NCBI GenBank assembly: GCA_016081115.2
Contig: CM071924.1
Location: 87,930,616-87,994,615 of the forward strand
Direction: 5' to 3'
DNA: 64,000 nucleotides
Origin: Rehmannia glutinosa
Lineage: Eukaryota > Streptophyta > Magnoliopsida > Lamiales > Orobanchaceae
The notes below the pieces were generated by a model. It searched no databases. It saw nothing but the letters and a program-made list of their open reading frames with translations, and had not been told where the DNA came from. Made by a program: the position numbers and the translations under genes. Of the stretch, positions 10,197 to 22,295 are shown piece after piece; the first letter of the stretch is position 1; each line of letters opens with the position of its first letter.

Positions 10197-12052
10197 TTTG
10201 ATCATGAGAAATTGAGATATGTATATTTTATGTATTGCATGTCAATTTTATGTATCAAGTTATGAAATTTCTCAATTGTTGCTCAAAAATGCTAATTATT
10301 GAAATTTAGGTGCATGCATGTACAATTTAATGTTCTATTTGATGAATTCTTGTATGAATTGGACATGCATGTGTATGATCCTTGAAATCCATATTTTGGA
10401 TGACTTATAACTGGACAAGTCGAGCATAATTGATTAAATTTCAATTTTTGGACTTAAAATGCAAAAATGGAAAGTTGGTGGACTTAATTGCAAGAAAATA
10501 AAACTTAAGGGACTTCTCTGCAAATTTCGAATTTTGGGACTTTACTCAGGTTCAAAAATGACTTTTAGACATTTTAATCAAGTTTTAAGAGTTTTAGGAT
10601 TTATAAAATCAACCTTTAAAAGTCCAAGGACTAGATTGTAAAATTTGAGAAGTTTAAGGGCTACTTTGTAATTTTTGAAACTGTATCAGTCCTTAATCTT
10701 AAAATTTGAAATTTTAACTCTTAAAGGACTGAAAATGACATATTTTAAATCTATTCCAACAATCCAAGTGTTTAGAGCTTGGAAAGTAATTTTACTAAAA
10801 TTGAGGGACTAAATTGTAAAAGATTAAACTTGAGGACCCAAATGAAATTTCCAGGACTTATACAGCCCATGTACCTGCAATTACTCTAACTATAACTTAA
10901 TTGTATTTTGGACCCAAGGTTCAAATTTCATAACAATTGGACCCCTAGAAGCCTTAAAAGCAATTATTTCAAAATGGGACAAAAATGAGATTTTCAAAAG
11001 TTAAAGGACCTACACTTATTTCTTTTTAAAACTGTTTTTGTACCAATATCCCACTAACCTTAGTGACATTTTTCAACTGGAATCACATTAAAAGCCCTTC
11101 CGGTTTGTGAGTTCTAATTATTTTAAACATAGGGCCCGAAATGATAATTTTAACAAATTTGGGGCCAATGTGAGAATTTTATAAAAACTCGACCTCAAAA
11201 CATTAAAAACCTGAATCTCTGAACAATTTAGATAATTTAGGAACTGACCTCATAATGTTTCAAGGTCGGTATATTTATTTATTCAATTTTTAACCCCAAA
11301 AGTATTAGTTTTTACAAAATGGGGCTAATTGCAAATTTCCTTTTTTTTATCAAGGACCTAACTCAAATTATTTTCCTTTTACTAAAACAACCCTGGACCC
11401 TCTGACTTTAATTATTAATTAAACTATTTTATTTTCTCAAAAACCCTGACTTATCGGATCGTCTTGACCGATTAATATCACCCGATCGCAGAAGCGGACT
11501 TCCCTCGTCTTGCGATTTTGAATCTATAACGGACTTATGTTCCACCTAATCTTTCAAGATATCGAAGATTGATTATCCTTCCGATAATCATCTTCGCCCC
11601 TAATAGCTCCACCAACGCCATCATTTCCACTCGCAATTTTCAAAAAATTTCCTGAACTGCTTCCTTAAATCAATAATACTCGACTGCCTGGTTGACTACC
11701 TGAACTTGTATTTACTTTCCTACCTGAGTCAACTTGGTGTGTCGAGCTCACAGTCGGAATGGATACATCGGGGATGGAACAGGACACTGGGCCGGGCCGC
11801 TATTCCACTCTGGCCCCATCGTCCTAATCCCGCAACTGAGGGACGGAGTTTGTCCAAGGGAAGCGAGTCGTAGTACTTGAGGTATAATCATGATTATGAC
11901 AAATCCGAGCATTGCTAGCTCCACTGTGGATTTTGTCTTTGCCTATGGGGCGATAAGGTGACAAGTATTGGACCATCTTGCTCGGAGAGTTACAAGGAAG
12001 AACGAAGGAATCGTTGTCTGATCCACACGATTCCGGAGTTAATCGGACCCGT

Positions 12053-12186
12053 TTGGTTGGCGCTACAAACCCGTACGCAACCGCTACTTGTATTACATTG
12101 GTTAGCGCTACAAATCCGTATGCAATCATTAATTGTCTTGCATAGGATTGGTGTTACATTCCGTACGCAATCCTATCTGTCTTGCC
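12053..12186 (+). repeat. Three-unit tandem repeat in the LTR (~45 bp)
   Basis: Three degenerate units share a ttggttggcgctac start and a cgtacgcaa centre. The same array occurs at 33289-33420 (3' LTR), at 46454-46580 (duplicated flank) and inverted at about 6590-6690 in the ancient LTR, so it is a fixed part of this LTR family. Confidence 0.85.
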
Positions 12187-12794
12187 TGAATCACATAGTG
12201 CTTGTGTGACCACGAACTGTTTTCTTAAACTGTATAAGTATATTACTTAAATATTTTATCACGACGTTTGTGGACTGTGTGTGAGTTCATGCATCATATC
12301 TCACACGTTTTCATACAACTGTTTTCTCGCATTAACTATATATCGCCACACTTGCACACGATCACCCCATCCACTGAGATTTCTGTCTCATCCCCTCCTG
12401 TTTTCTAACCTTTAGATGAGGACTTTGTGAAGATGCTGAACCTACCACGGATTGAGCTCCTGTGCCCCGCTTGTTGGACTTACTATCTATTGTTGTTGAT
12501 GTTGCTGGACTTATTCTTGTATTTCCTGTTGGACTCTTTTCTTCTCATTTCATTCCGGTCTGTAACTGAATGGCGTAGGACCCTTGACTATTAAGTTGTT
12601 ATCTTTAGTTGATTTCGGGATGAAATTTGGATGTTTGTTGGATTGTGAGTTGTAACTCTTACTTGTTCTTTATTTCCGCTGCTATTTGACTATGTTTCAT
12701 CGAGTTTTCGTGGATATTCGTCTAGACTGTTTGGTTTACTTGTATATTAGTTGTGGATCGTCGTCGCATCCCGTTTGGGGCGTGACAGTTAGAG

Positions 12795-12806
12795 TGGTAT
12801 CAGAGC
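12795..12806 (+). promoter_or_regulatory. Primer binding site (initiator tRNA-Met)
   Basis: tggtatcagagc, the standard plant initiator-Met primer site, lies 7 bp after the 5' LTR end. It fixes the orientation and the LTR boundary. Confidence 0.95.
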
Positions 12807-13095
12807 TCGGCTAGTAAGATGGAAACTTACACTGAGCTAACCCAGGATAGGACCCTCGGTCTGTGTTTTGGGTAGTACCGCGACTTGACTAATTAGTGTG
12901 AAATCGATTTCAATTTGGCGTAGAACCATATAATTGAGATTGAAACTAAGTTAGAACGTATACTTGAAGATTCCATAGTCATACTTGTCTTGACTTAGTT
13001 GACTCTTGACTGAATTTCTTTGTTCATTCTTTCCTTATTCTCTCCTTATCTTTCCCTTACCTTTGACTGATCCGTCTTAGTTTTGTTTGATCAGG

Positions 13096-13460
13096 ATGGA
13101 GCCGGCGCCACCTTCTTTGTGGGACGTTTTTCAGGCCCGTGCCGAGCGAGAGTACTACTGGGCACTTACGATTCACTGGCACCGGTAGATTATTCGAGAG
13201 ACCTCAGAGCTATCCGAGGAGCGCCAGCGTAACAGGGACTGGACACAACGTTTGGAAAGGAGCCAAGATGAAAAGAACAAGTTGACCATCATCATTAAGG
13301 ACCGCGACAACACCCTACGGGCGCGGGAGGATCAGATACATATTATCCAGGAGCATCTGGATAATGTGCGAGAGAAAATGAAGAGAGCAAGTGACGGCCG
13401 CCAGAAGTGGGAGATGGACGCCCACATGTCTCGAGACACCATTGAGCGCTTGGAGGAGAC
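13096..13460 (+). pseudogene. Gypsy-A gag N-terminal coiled-coil remnant
   Basis: An ATG at 13096 opens a frame with one in-frame stop (about 13186), then an open stretch from 13252. The product is rich in Glu, Lys, Arg and Gln with heptad spacing, predicted to be a coiled coil, as in the N-terminal part of some chromovirus gag proteins. The capsid domain and zinc knuckle are absent because the frame runs directly into reverse transcriptase at the TLREHKLY junction (about 13460-13475). Confidence 0.65.
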
Positions 13461-14215
13461 ACTACGAGAGCATAAGTTGTATGTCAAATTCAGCAAGTGC
13501 GAATTTTAGCTTAGTGAAGTCGCGTTCTTGGGACATATAGTATCGGGCACCGGGATCGCCGTAGATCCTTCGAAGGTACAAACAGTGGTTGAATGGAAAC
13601 AACCCGAGTCTGTAACGGAGATCAGGAGTTTCCTAGGACTAGCTGGATATTATCGAAGATTTCTCCAAGATAGCCGGACCACTCACTCGACTAACCCAGA
13701 AGCAAGTCAAGTTTGAGTGGAATGACAAGTGCGAGGCTAGTTTCCAAGAGCTGAAGAAACGACTTACTACAGCTCCAGTCTTAGCTCTTCCAAAGGGAAT
13801 GTAAAACTTTGTCGTCTCTGATGATGCATCAAAGGAAGGACTAGGAGCGTGCTCATACAGGAAGGAAAGGTCATCGCTTATGCATCACTTAAAGCTCAAG
13901 CCGTATGAAGCCAATTATCCAACGCATGACTTGGAATTGGCAGTGATAGTGTTCGCGTTAAAGAAATGGAGACACTATCTCTACGAAGCAACATTCACGG
14001 TTTTCACAGATCATAAGAGCTTGAAGTATCTATTCTCCCAAAAAGATCTCAATCTGAGGCAACGGAGATGGATGGAGTTGATTGAAGACTATCACTTTGA
14101 TATTCAATACCATCCCGGGAAAGCTAACGTAGTAGCTGACGCTTTGAGCAGAAATGCGAGCTTAGCCAGACTTATGATTCGAGAGTGGGAATCATTAGAA
14201 GAGTGAGCAATTGGA
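13461..14215 (+). pseudogene. Gypsy-A RT thumb and RNase H remnant
   Basis: Begins at LREHKLYVKFSKCEF, the end of the RT palm/thumb; the catalytic YxDD region is missing. It continues with VAFLGHIVS, the VTEIRSFLGLAGYYRRF motif, then (after a frameshift near 13665 and a stop near 13802) RNase H with SDDASKEGLG, THDLELAVIVFALKKWRHYL and FTDHKSLKYLF, ending with HPGKANVVADALSR at about 14120-14150. These are classic Ty3/gypsy motifs. The product cannot be functional without the RT palm. Confidence 0.9.
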
Positions 14216-14591
14216 ATCGATGAGAACCAATACTCGATTTCATGTGCTAACATTTTAGTTAAACCCGATCTCATTTGAATGAGATCAAGGAAGACAGGGA
14301 TGATGTGCATCTTCAAAAGCGAAGCGTAAGATACTTAAATGAGAGAGATCGAATTCTCGGTACATGAAGATGGGGTTATCGATTTGAAATCGAGTTTGTG
14401 TACCGAGTGACGCGTGATTAGGAATAAAATCCTAGCAGAGGCATACCGCATTTAAATACACTATACATCCTAGAGGAAACAAGATGTATAATGATTTGAA
14501 AACGGAGTTATTGGTGGGTAAACATGAAGAACCATGTAGCGGAGTTCGTTGCGAGATGTTTAACTTGTCAACGAGTAAAAGCGAACACCAA
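14216..14591 (+). pseudogene. Gypsy-A integrase, N-terminal part
   Basis: Linker plus the zinc-binding HHCC region of integrase, badly frameshifted. Recognisable pieces are a HPRGNKMY-like stretch near 14470, a VARCLTCQ-like CxxC stretch near 14545-14570, and KAEHQ just before the Copia-A insertion. The gene continues at 28620 once Copia-A and one copy of its accaa target duplication are removed. Confidence 0.75.
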
Positions 14592-16130
14592 TGTTAGGAA
14601 TTTTATTGTTTAGATTTTGATGAATGCCATGTAAAACTTAGAATAGAAAGTTGGCACCCCAATTCTTGTTGTAAAATGCATTGTAATGAATAGAGTGGCC
14701 AAAAGCCGAGTCAAGACACCACGCCCTAACATGCAAGAAGACAATCAAGACGGAAGGAAGACTCACTTGTGAGACAGTGAGTATGGCAAAGAAGAGTAGA
14801 CGGAACACTGCGAAGAAGCGGTGAGATGCACGGTGAGTGGAGCATCGGTCAAGTCAACTCAAGAAAAGCCAAGTCTCAAGTTGAAGTGAAGAGTCATCCA
14901 TGATTGGAAGTCGACTCTAAGTCACCTGGGGAAAGCAAGGAAATGCAATCAAGTCGAGATAATCGTAAAAGAACTCAAGACGTAAATCAAGAGATTTACT
15001 TAAACAAGTAATATCTCCATACAACCTTTCTTGGAGTGCTCACCCCGAAGCGTGCAAAAGGAATGAACCAATGGGAAGCACGACATCGTGTCGAACTCGA
15101 AAAGGTGAAAAGAATAATTCATACGAGGAAACGGCAATTCCAAGAAGCGCAAGCCAACGACGCAAAGTGACTTTCAAAAATAAGCCTATCTCTTCAACGG
15201 GCAAATTTTTGAAAGTTCACTATAAAAGGCCGAGGAGTTAGTTTGAGAAAAACAAGCATGAATGACACATACGTGAGATATACAAGCACATTAGAAAAAA
15301 TCGAAACAATCTCAATCCTCAAGCCTACATTCAAGTACATCAATCCAACACTTACCTCGTGAAGGAAAGAGAGCTTCAACCAGTTGAAGAGGAAACCTTT
15401 GAAAACAAGGGTCTACTTTCCGGGAAGGATTGTAGAAAAGTTCAAAGTTGAACTAAGTCTTAAGCATTTGGAGGGCTTCGTGATCAAATCCAAAGAGCTT
15501 GAGCAAGTGAGTCAGAGTAGCAAAGCGCAGCCGCCCGTGAAGAAAGTTCGAGTCGAACGAGAAGCTTGGTGAGTGATCAAGGCGTCAGATCGAGTCCCAA
15601 AGGATCAAGTCGGGCTGTTGTGATCAAGACTTGTATCCGGACTGCTACCACTTTGTAAACCGATCATTACTTAGTGGATTCCTCCAGGAGTTGGAGAAGA
15701 GAGGAGTAGAAGAATTACCCCATCTTCGAACCTCTATAAAAACTTTATTGTGTCATTTACATTTCAAAGATTTAAATTCCCCGCACTTTTAATTGCTTAT
15801 ATCTCACGACAAATTTGCTATCCATTTGATAATTTACAAGTACTAAATCAAGCTCTAATATTTTGTTTAATCAAACTTAAGGGTGTTAAGTCTTCCAATA
15901 AAAATAAAACCACAAATGGTGAGTTAAATTGTAGCCAATTTGAGTTACTCCATCAACAACTCATTGAATCGTTGAAAGATTAACTCTATCGAAAGTGACT
16001 AATTCGATTGTCCATCAAGGACACAATTTGTGTAGAATTAACTCGTAGATTTAAAAGGACTAAATCGAAAATTTGGTAAGGTTTATTCAACCCCCTTCTA
16101 AACCTTACACTTACACCCTTGGGACCTACA
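14592..16130 (+). repeat. Copia-A 5' LTR
   Basis: Starts tgttaggaattttattg and ends ttgggacctaca. One of four copies of this LTR in the window. The copies differ mostly by short indels and scrambled bases at CAG/CTG words, with few plain substitutions. Confidence 0.93.
15221..15228 (+). promoter_or_regulatory. LTR TATA box (Copia-A)
   Basis: tataaaag preceded by gttcac and followed by gccgagga. The same box lies at 27708, 34222 and 47391 in the other LTR copies, about 630 bp into each LTR, and is the likely core promoter for rightward transcription. Confidence 0.7.
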
Positions 16131-16132
16131 AG

Positions 16133-16144
16133 TGGTATCGGAGC
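16133..16144 (+). promoter_or_regulatory. Copia-A primer binding site
   Basis: tggtatcggagc follows the 5' LTR after two bases. It differs from the standard initiator-Met site (tggtatcagagc) by one base; Copia-B has the same variant, so either the family uses it or both copies share an error at a CAG word. Confidence 0.85.
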
Positions 16145-16254
16145 GGTTGGTTCATTGAACCCTCCGCACCGGTTCTTGAACTAGATCTCCAAATTTTTCA
16201 AAGTCCGCTTTAGTACTTAAACTTTCAAAACTCTTTTTATTAAAAGTCATTATC

Positions 16255-18560
16255 ATGGAAGCAAATCTAACACGCATCCCTATGTTCACCATTGAAGAAT
16301 TTGATGATTGGAAAATTCGTATGCGGGCTCATCTATCAAAGATTACATGATGAGATGTGGATAGTGATAGAAGATGGGCCTCTACAAATATTAAAGGTGA
16401 ACACAAATTGCATGCGAAGAGTTGCGGTGAAGGAGAAGAAGATGTCGCTCCCGCACGGTCATGGTTGAAAACCAAGAACCGAGTGGACAAATGATGACAG
16501 AAAAAGATACAACCTGGATAATGTAGCCAAGGACATCCTCTACAAAACTCGACAAAGCCATGTTCAACAAAGTCAAATCATGCAAAACGGCTAAAGAAAT
16601 CGGGACAAGCCGACATTGATTTGTGAAGGCTCGGAGCAAATCAAAGAAAACAAATTATCTCAGAGTCGTATTTAAGTTTGAAAATTTCAAAATGATCTCG
16701 GGAGAGAATCTGGATCAACTCGGACGCTCGGTTTACGTAAATCACAAATGAGTGTCTACACTTGGAAAGGAATATACGAGAAGGAAATGTGTATGAAGAT
16801 CCTAAAAAGTCTTCCAAATTTGAATGGGAAATGAAGGTCATGGCAGATCGAGACATTCCATGGACCTATCAAAGACATCCAACCATGAACTATTCTCGGA
16901 CCTCAAAGCCTATGAGTTTGAGTGAGAAGAAAAGACCAGGAAGAGACAGTTGTACCCAAAGCGGTGCTTCTAATTGTCAAAGATGGGAAGAGAGAAAATG
17001 AGGTCAAAGAGGCAATTGACCCGGAAGAAATAGCCCCGATGGTTAAAAGATTTAACAAGTTCTTTAACAAGAACTACAAGAGAGGAAAGGGTGAATCTTC
17101 CGAGAAGACACTCGGCTCCCTCCAAATCAAGGGATGATAGGCCAACCAAGAGAACAGATCATCAACAAGTTGAGTATCAAAGGATCGACAACTCAAGAGT
17201 AGAAAGAGTCGATCAAAAGGCTGAATATCTATGTTGGAATTGTAGACAACCAGGTCACTATGCCATTGATCGCTCATATCCCGTAGTCAACAAGTACAGG
17301 AATGAAGAAGAAAGAAAGGTCTTGAGAGAAAGAAGACAAGAAAAGAAAAAGGCAATGATGGTCAAGAGAGGCCGAAAACAAAGTCAAGAGAGACAAGTGA
17401 TTCAGAGAGCGATGAAGTGACTACTCGAGTGACTCGAAGAAGAAGCCTGATCCGCTTAATGGCCAAAGAACAAGATCAAGAAGATGAGGTACAATCTAAT
17501 TCAACAAGCTCAGACATTAGTGATAGTGATCGTGACACACACACTTCATCACCTACTCGATCTTTATGATTCATTAGGCAAAATGATGAAAGATTTTGAG
17601 CACATTAAATCCTCACACACACTATTGAATGAGGAAAGCAGCCTACTTAAAAGTCAAAACTCAAAGCCGACTAAGGAGCCGAGTACTCTAAGTCAAATAG
17701 TCGTTGAAAATGAAAGTTTAAAGGCTCGAAAATGCTAAATTAGTAGCTGAAATTGCCGCTATAGAAAAGAGGGAGAATGACCTCAAAATGTTATTGCCTC
17801 ATTCACTAAGGCATCTAAATCATTGGATGATCTTATTATGAGTCAAAGAGAATGTGGAGACAAGACAGCTTAGATTTAATTCCTTTGTGCCATGTCAAAC
17901 CTCAAGAGTAATTTTGGAAAAAGGATCTTCAAGTCATGAAGAGTCCGAAAAACCCAAAACTCTAAATGTTGCACACACATTCACTCCAAAGCACAATACT
18001 AAGCAAAAGCGGCCTTGGTTACAAAGGAAAAGGAAAACAAATTAGCCGATTGAGTATCTTTGAAAGGATGACTAAGAAGAGATTCAATGAGTCCCTCAAC
18101 AAACTCCTGACCGTAAAATACTCGTAAAGAAGAAACAGAGCTACCAAAAATTCCAGAAAATCCATAAAAGAAATACATATGATGGGAATGGTAGAAAATA
18201 TCCAAGCCAAGTGATTGGAACAATGTGAACTATCAAAGATAGACTTATGGAATATAAGCCCAAGTGGCAAAGGCCTAGAACTCAACAAAGGCCATTCCAA
18301 AAGTATAAGAGCTTTCATCAAGACACACATGCACCTAGGCACTACACTCAAAAGCACCACAATTACCCAAGGAAGGCAATTGCTAAAACACATATGCAGC
18401 ATACAGACAAATGAGACAATTTGTATGAACCTAGAATCCCCAAGCAATTTGCCGTGAATTAATTATGATTATGGCATCGATAGATGGCAACCCCTTAGAG
18501 TCAAATCATTTGGCTATAGGTTGGTTGGATCATCTTACAATTCTAACCCCTCGGGACCTG
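16255..18560 (+). pseudogene. Copia-A gag (broken)
   Basis: The ATG at 16255 opens MEANLTRIPMFTIEEFDDWK, the start of a copia gag of the UBN2 type that would form the virus-like particle. Stops appear within 35 codons. Frame-hopping recovers FENFKMISGENLDQL at about 16675-16720, a Lys-rich stretch and a CCHC zinc knuckle at about 17228-17275 (CWNCRQPGHYAID, last Cys seen as Arg). Beyond it lie an acidic Ser-rich stretch and a coiled-coil segment (SLGKMMKDFEHIKSSHTLL near 17570). Most breaks coincide with CAG/CTG words that Copia-B spells differently. Confidence 0.85.
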
Positions 18561-18990
18561 ACAAGTATGGGTACCTAAAACTTAATTTCCTTGATTGCGG
18601 TTCAAGTTGAACAGTGAGTGCAAGGAACCTGGTACATGGATAGTGGCTGCATTCCGGACATATGACAGAAATAAGAGAAATGTCAAAATTCAAGGAAGTC
18701 AAAGGAGCCAAAGTCATATTTGGGGAAATGAAGCTCCCTGGTGAAATAAGAGGCATTGGATCCATCAAGAGGAATGGATTAGAAATCACAGATGTTGCAT
18801 ATGTTGAAGGACTCAACTTCAACCTCATCGAGTATCGATCGGCCACTGTGACAAGGGCTACAATGTTGGATTCAACATGGGTGTATGCCAAATCAAGGAT
18901 ATTGAATCAAATGAAGTTGTCCGCAAGGAAATAGAGAAGAATATGTATGTAGTGGATTGGTCAACCGCAACACCCAAAGACTGTCTACTA
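18561..18990 (+). pseudogene. Copia-A protease region (broken)
   Basis: Contains TWYMDSG with the catalytic Asp codon at 18639-18641, followed by a HMT-type stretch, then KEVKGAKVIFG and NGLEITDVAYVEGLNFN, the usual flow of a Ty1/copia pepsin-like protease. It would process the gag-pol polyprotein. Frameshifts lie directly after DSG and near 18830. Confidence 0.85.
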
Positions 18991-19940
18991 GCGAAGAGCA
19001 CAAATTGAATCAAGTTGGCGTGGCACAAAAAGCGAGTCACCGAATTTCAAAACAATTAACAAGCTAGCAAGAAGTCATCTTGTAGAAGGACTTCCGCACT
19101 AAGAGATACAAGAAGGAGAGTATATGTGATGCATGTCGAGGAAGGGAAAACAAATCAAGTCGTCATTCAAAGAAAAGACATGCCCATCCTCAACAAGAAT
19201 CATCGCATCTACTTCATATGGATCTATTTGGCCCAGTGGAACCAAACAAAGCATAAGTGGAAAGAAATACACCTTGGTGGTAGTAGATGACTACTCAAGA
19301 TATACATGGACAATATTCATGTGCAAGAAGAAAGAAACCCTACAAAAACTACCACTGGTGATGAAGAAAATTCAAAATGAGAAGAGTCAAACCATTATCA
19401 AAATAAGATCGGATAGAGGAACCGAGTTTGTCAATGGAATAATAACTCGTATTGTATTGAGAATGGTATTGGTCATGAACTATCGCCAGCAAGGACTCCA
19501 CAAGCAGAATGGAGTTGCAAAAAGAAGGAACAGAACCCTCAAAGAAGAAGCCAAAGACCATGTTAGTCAAGCGGGGTTACCAAAAAGATTTTGGGAAGCA
19601 ATTAACACAGCTTGCTACACCCAAAACAGATGTATGATAAATAGACAAGCGGTGACAAAGACTCCTATGAGATCCGGACTGGAAGAAAACCAAATGTTGC
19701 ATATTTCAGAATATTTGGATGTAAATGCTTCATCCACAACAATGGCAAGGACAACCTAAAGGCTTTTGATGCTAAGAATTTTGATGAAGGTATCTTCTTA
19801 GGATACTCAACAAAACAAAGCCTAGAATACTCAATAAAAGAACTATGGTTACAGAGGAATCCATTCATGTAGTATTCGATGAGCCAAATGTAAATGGAGA
19901 AGACATTGAAGAGTCGGTGATAAGTTGAAACATCCAATCA
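18991..19940 (+). pseudogene. Copia-A integrase (broken)
   Basis: A zinc-binding CDACR remnant lies near 19128. The catalytic core is readable in a long open stretch from 19133: first Asp in VVVDDYSRYTW (about 19280-19310), second Asp in IRSDRGTEF (about 19405-19430), and the Glu region in NGVAKRRNRTLKEEAK (about 19508-19555). These form the DDE catalytic triad that joins cDNA to the target. Downstream text resembles the copia C-terminal domain but is frameshifted. Confidence 0.88.
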
Positions 19941-20219
19941 TACGAGAAGAGTCCCTACGCTGAAGTGAAGCCGGGATTATCAACTCGAGAAGAAGATGAG
20001 ATAGCTGAATCTCAAAAGAAGCTGGAAAATTTGCAGCTAAGTGACCACGAAAGAGCCGACCCATTACAAAGAACACAACCGCAAGTCGATCAATCCGCCT
20101 AACTTACTCCAACCCGATGTAAGATGGCTAAGAGACCATCCACTTAACTTGTCATTGGAGATATGAGAGAAGGTGTCAAAACAAGATCCGAACTCAACAA
20201 GAAGCTATGTTCACATGCT

Positions 20220-21200
20220 TCATTTCGCAAATAGAGCCAAAAGATGTGTCACAAGCATTGGATGACACACATTGGATTCAAGCTATGCAAGAAGAGTGAA
20301 TCAGTTTGAGAGAAATAAAGTATGGGAACTAGTGCAAAGACCCATACATCAAAATGTTATTGGAACCAAATGGGTATTCGTAAATAAGATGAACGAGGAA
20401 GGCTCGTGGTAAGGAATAAAGCAAGACTAGTAGCCAAAGGATATTACCAAGAAGAAGGGATAGATTTTGATGAAACATTTGCCCTCGTAGCAAGATTGGA
20501 AGCTATAAGGATGTTTCTTGCCTATGCAGCTCACAAGAATTTCATTGTATATCGATGGATGTAAAAGTGCATTCCTAAACGGTTTATTGGAAGAAGAAGT
20601 ATATGTTGAACAACCTCCGGATTTGAGCAGAAGACTCTTGGAGACAAGGTATACAAACTCAAGAAAGCCTGTATGGATTGAAATAGGCACCGAGCATGGT
20701 ATGATACCTGTCACAATTCCTAACCGAGAATGGATTCACAAAAGGAAAAGTAGATAGAACACTTTTTAATTCAAGACAAGAAGAGTATATCTTGCTTGTT
20801 CAAATATATGTGGATGACATCATTTTTGGATCCACTAACAAAGAGCTATGTGAAAAATTCTCAAACCTCATGCAAAGCAAATTTGAAATGAGCATGATGG
20901 GAGAGCCGACATTTTTCCTTGGACTTCAAGTGAAACAAGTGAAGGATGGAACCTTCATAAGTCAAACAAAATATACCGAGATTTAATGAAGAAATTTGGT
21001 ATGGAAGAAAAGTCTTCTCGTAAAAATACCAATGAACACATCATCAAAATGGACATGGATGCGGATGGCAAGCCTGTAGATCAAACAAGATACAGGCACT
21101 TATTGGATCATTGCTCTATCTCACAAAGAAGCGTGCGGACATCACCTTTGTTGTAGGTGTATGTGCAAGATTCCAATCGCTCCAAAAGAGAGCCATATGA
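20220..21200 (+). pseudogene. Copia-A reverse transcriptase (broken)
   Basis: Begins with the QALDDTHWIQAMQEE segment (about 20250), then SMDVKSAFLNGLLEEEVYVEQPP at about 20550-20620 (Asp of RT motif A) and the YVDD catalytic box at about 20807-20818, followed by FSNLMQSKFEMSMMGE and FFLGLQV. This is the standard Ty1/copia RT order. Several frameshifts separate the pieces; Copia-B carries the same domain with partly different breaks. Confidence 0.9.
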
Positions 21201-21239
21201 CAAAGAAAGCTAAGAGAATATTGAGATACTTGAAAGGAA

Positions 21240-21813
21240 GCCAAGAAGTAGGCTATGGTATCCAAAGGAAGGTGGATTCAAGCTAATTGGCTATTCGGAC
21301 TCGACTATTTCGGATGCGAGTGGACAGAAGAGCACTTCAGCACTGTCAAATGCTAGGAAACAGACTAATTTCTGGTTTAGCAAGAAGCAAAACTCAATAG
21401 CCACCTCTACTGGTGGTGCGAATACATACCGAGGGGCATTTGTTGTGCCCAAGTCCTATGGATGAGACAACGGTGAGAGACTATGAAGTTGAAGAAAAAG
21501 AAATTCCAATCATGTGTGATAACACAAGTGCCATTGCAATCACTCAAAATCTCGTGTTGCACTCAAGAACAAAACACATAGATGTCGATATCATTTCATA
21601 AGAGATCATGTTGAAAAGAAGGACATTATCTTGGAATACATCTCAATCGATAAACAACTAGCCGACATCTTCACAAAACCATTATGTGAGTCAAGATTTG
21701 AAGAACTCAAGCATGAGTTGGGGTTAATTGGTGGTGACACTCGGACAAATCAAAGAAGAGCATTAGAACAAGAAAAAGAAGTGAAAAAGAGTCGAAAACA
21801 AAAATCAATTTAG
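21240..21813 (+). pseudogene. Copia-A RNase H (broken)
   Basis: RNase H that removes the RNA strand of the hybrid. Recognisable are GYSDS-type sequence near 21290, SKKQNSIATST near 21385, a PIMCDNTSAIAITQN stretch at about 21508-21550, KHIDVD, and QLADIFTKPLCESRFEEL at about 21653-21705, the conserved end of copia pol. Several breaks lie at sites where a CTG or CAG word is expected and the two elements disagree (for example 21301-21325, 21410-21440, 21466-21480). Confidence 0.9.
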
Positions 21814-22295
21814 TAAATCACCAGATCGGAAAAGACATTTACACCGAAGTCGGTGATAGTGAGTCACCAAGAGAATCATGAGGAGTAGAGTTAAATCGGC
21901 TAAGAGATAAGTTGAATAACTTATGAGCAAAGTGACAAAAACGCAATCGTTTTAACTTAGCGGGGAATGTTTTAAGAAACACGTCAAAGATAATGATGAT
22001 GTGTCTGACATAAAGCCGCACACTAAGCTTATGATTGGATATAAATCTTTGCCGCATTAAATACGAGACGTGAAATGCTCAATAGGCGTGCGAAATCCAA
22101 GCCGTTGATTTCGATCACAATTCAAAAAACCGTCCGCACGCCCTTTCATAAACCATATTTAAACCATTTTCGTAGTTTCTCTCTCACACTTCTAAAAACT
22201 GTTCATCTTTTTCTCTCAAAAGCAAAGGCAAACTACTCTCAAAACCCTATCAACATTCAAATCAATTTCGAGACTTTTCTTGATATAATTGAGAA
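21814..22295 (+). promoter_or_regulatory. Leader with promoter-like features before the post-pol ORF
   Basis: About 480 bp between the end of pol and the next ATG. It contains an AT-rich TATA-like catatttaaacc near 22155, then a CT-rich leader (tttctctctcacacttct near 22177) and an A-rich stretch before the ATG, like a plant promoter plus 5' untranslated leader. Copia-B has the same arrangement at about 41148-41297. A spliced subgenomic RNA is the alternative way to express the downstream frame. Confidence 0.45.

Larger units (their letters stand above)
8791..12787 (+). repeat. Gypsy-A 5' LTR (chimeric)
   Basis: Runs from tgtgaagccccg to ggggcgtgaca. It matches the 3' LTR except that 9333-10196 (Athila-like gag DNA) replaces the segment present at about 30335-31420 of the 3' LTR. 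Allowing for this swap, the two LTRs agree in length at about 4.2 kb. Substitutions between them are visible but modest, and both are much closer to each other than to the ancient inverted LTR. Confidence 0.88.

Noticed and set aside
12795..12806. tRNA gene
   Set aside because: Only the 12-nt complement of a tRNA 3' end is present, next to an LTR; it is a primer site and no cloverleaf is visible.
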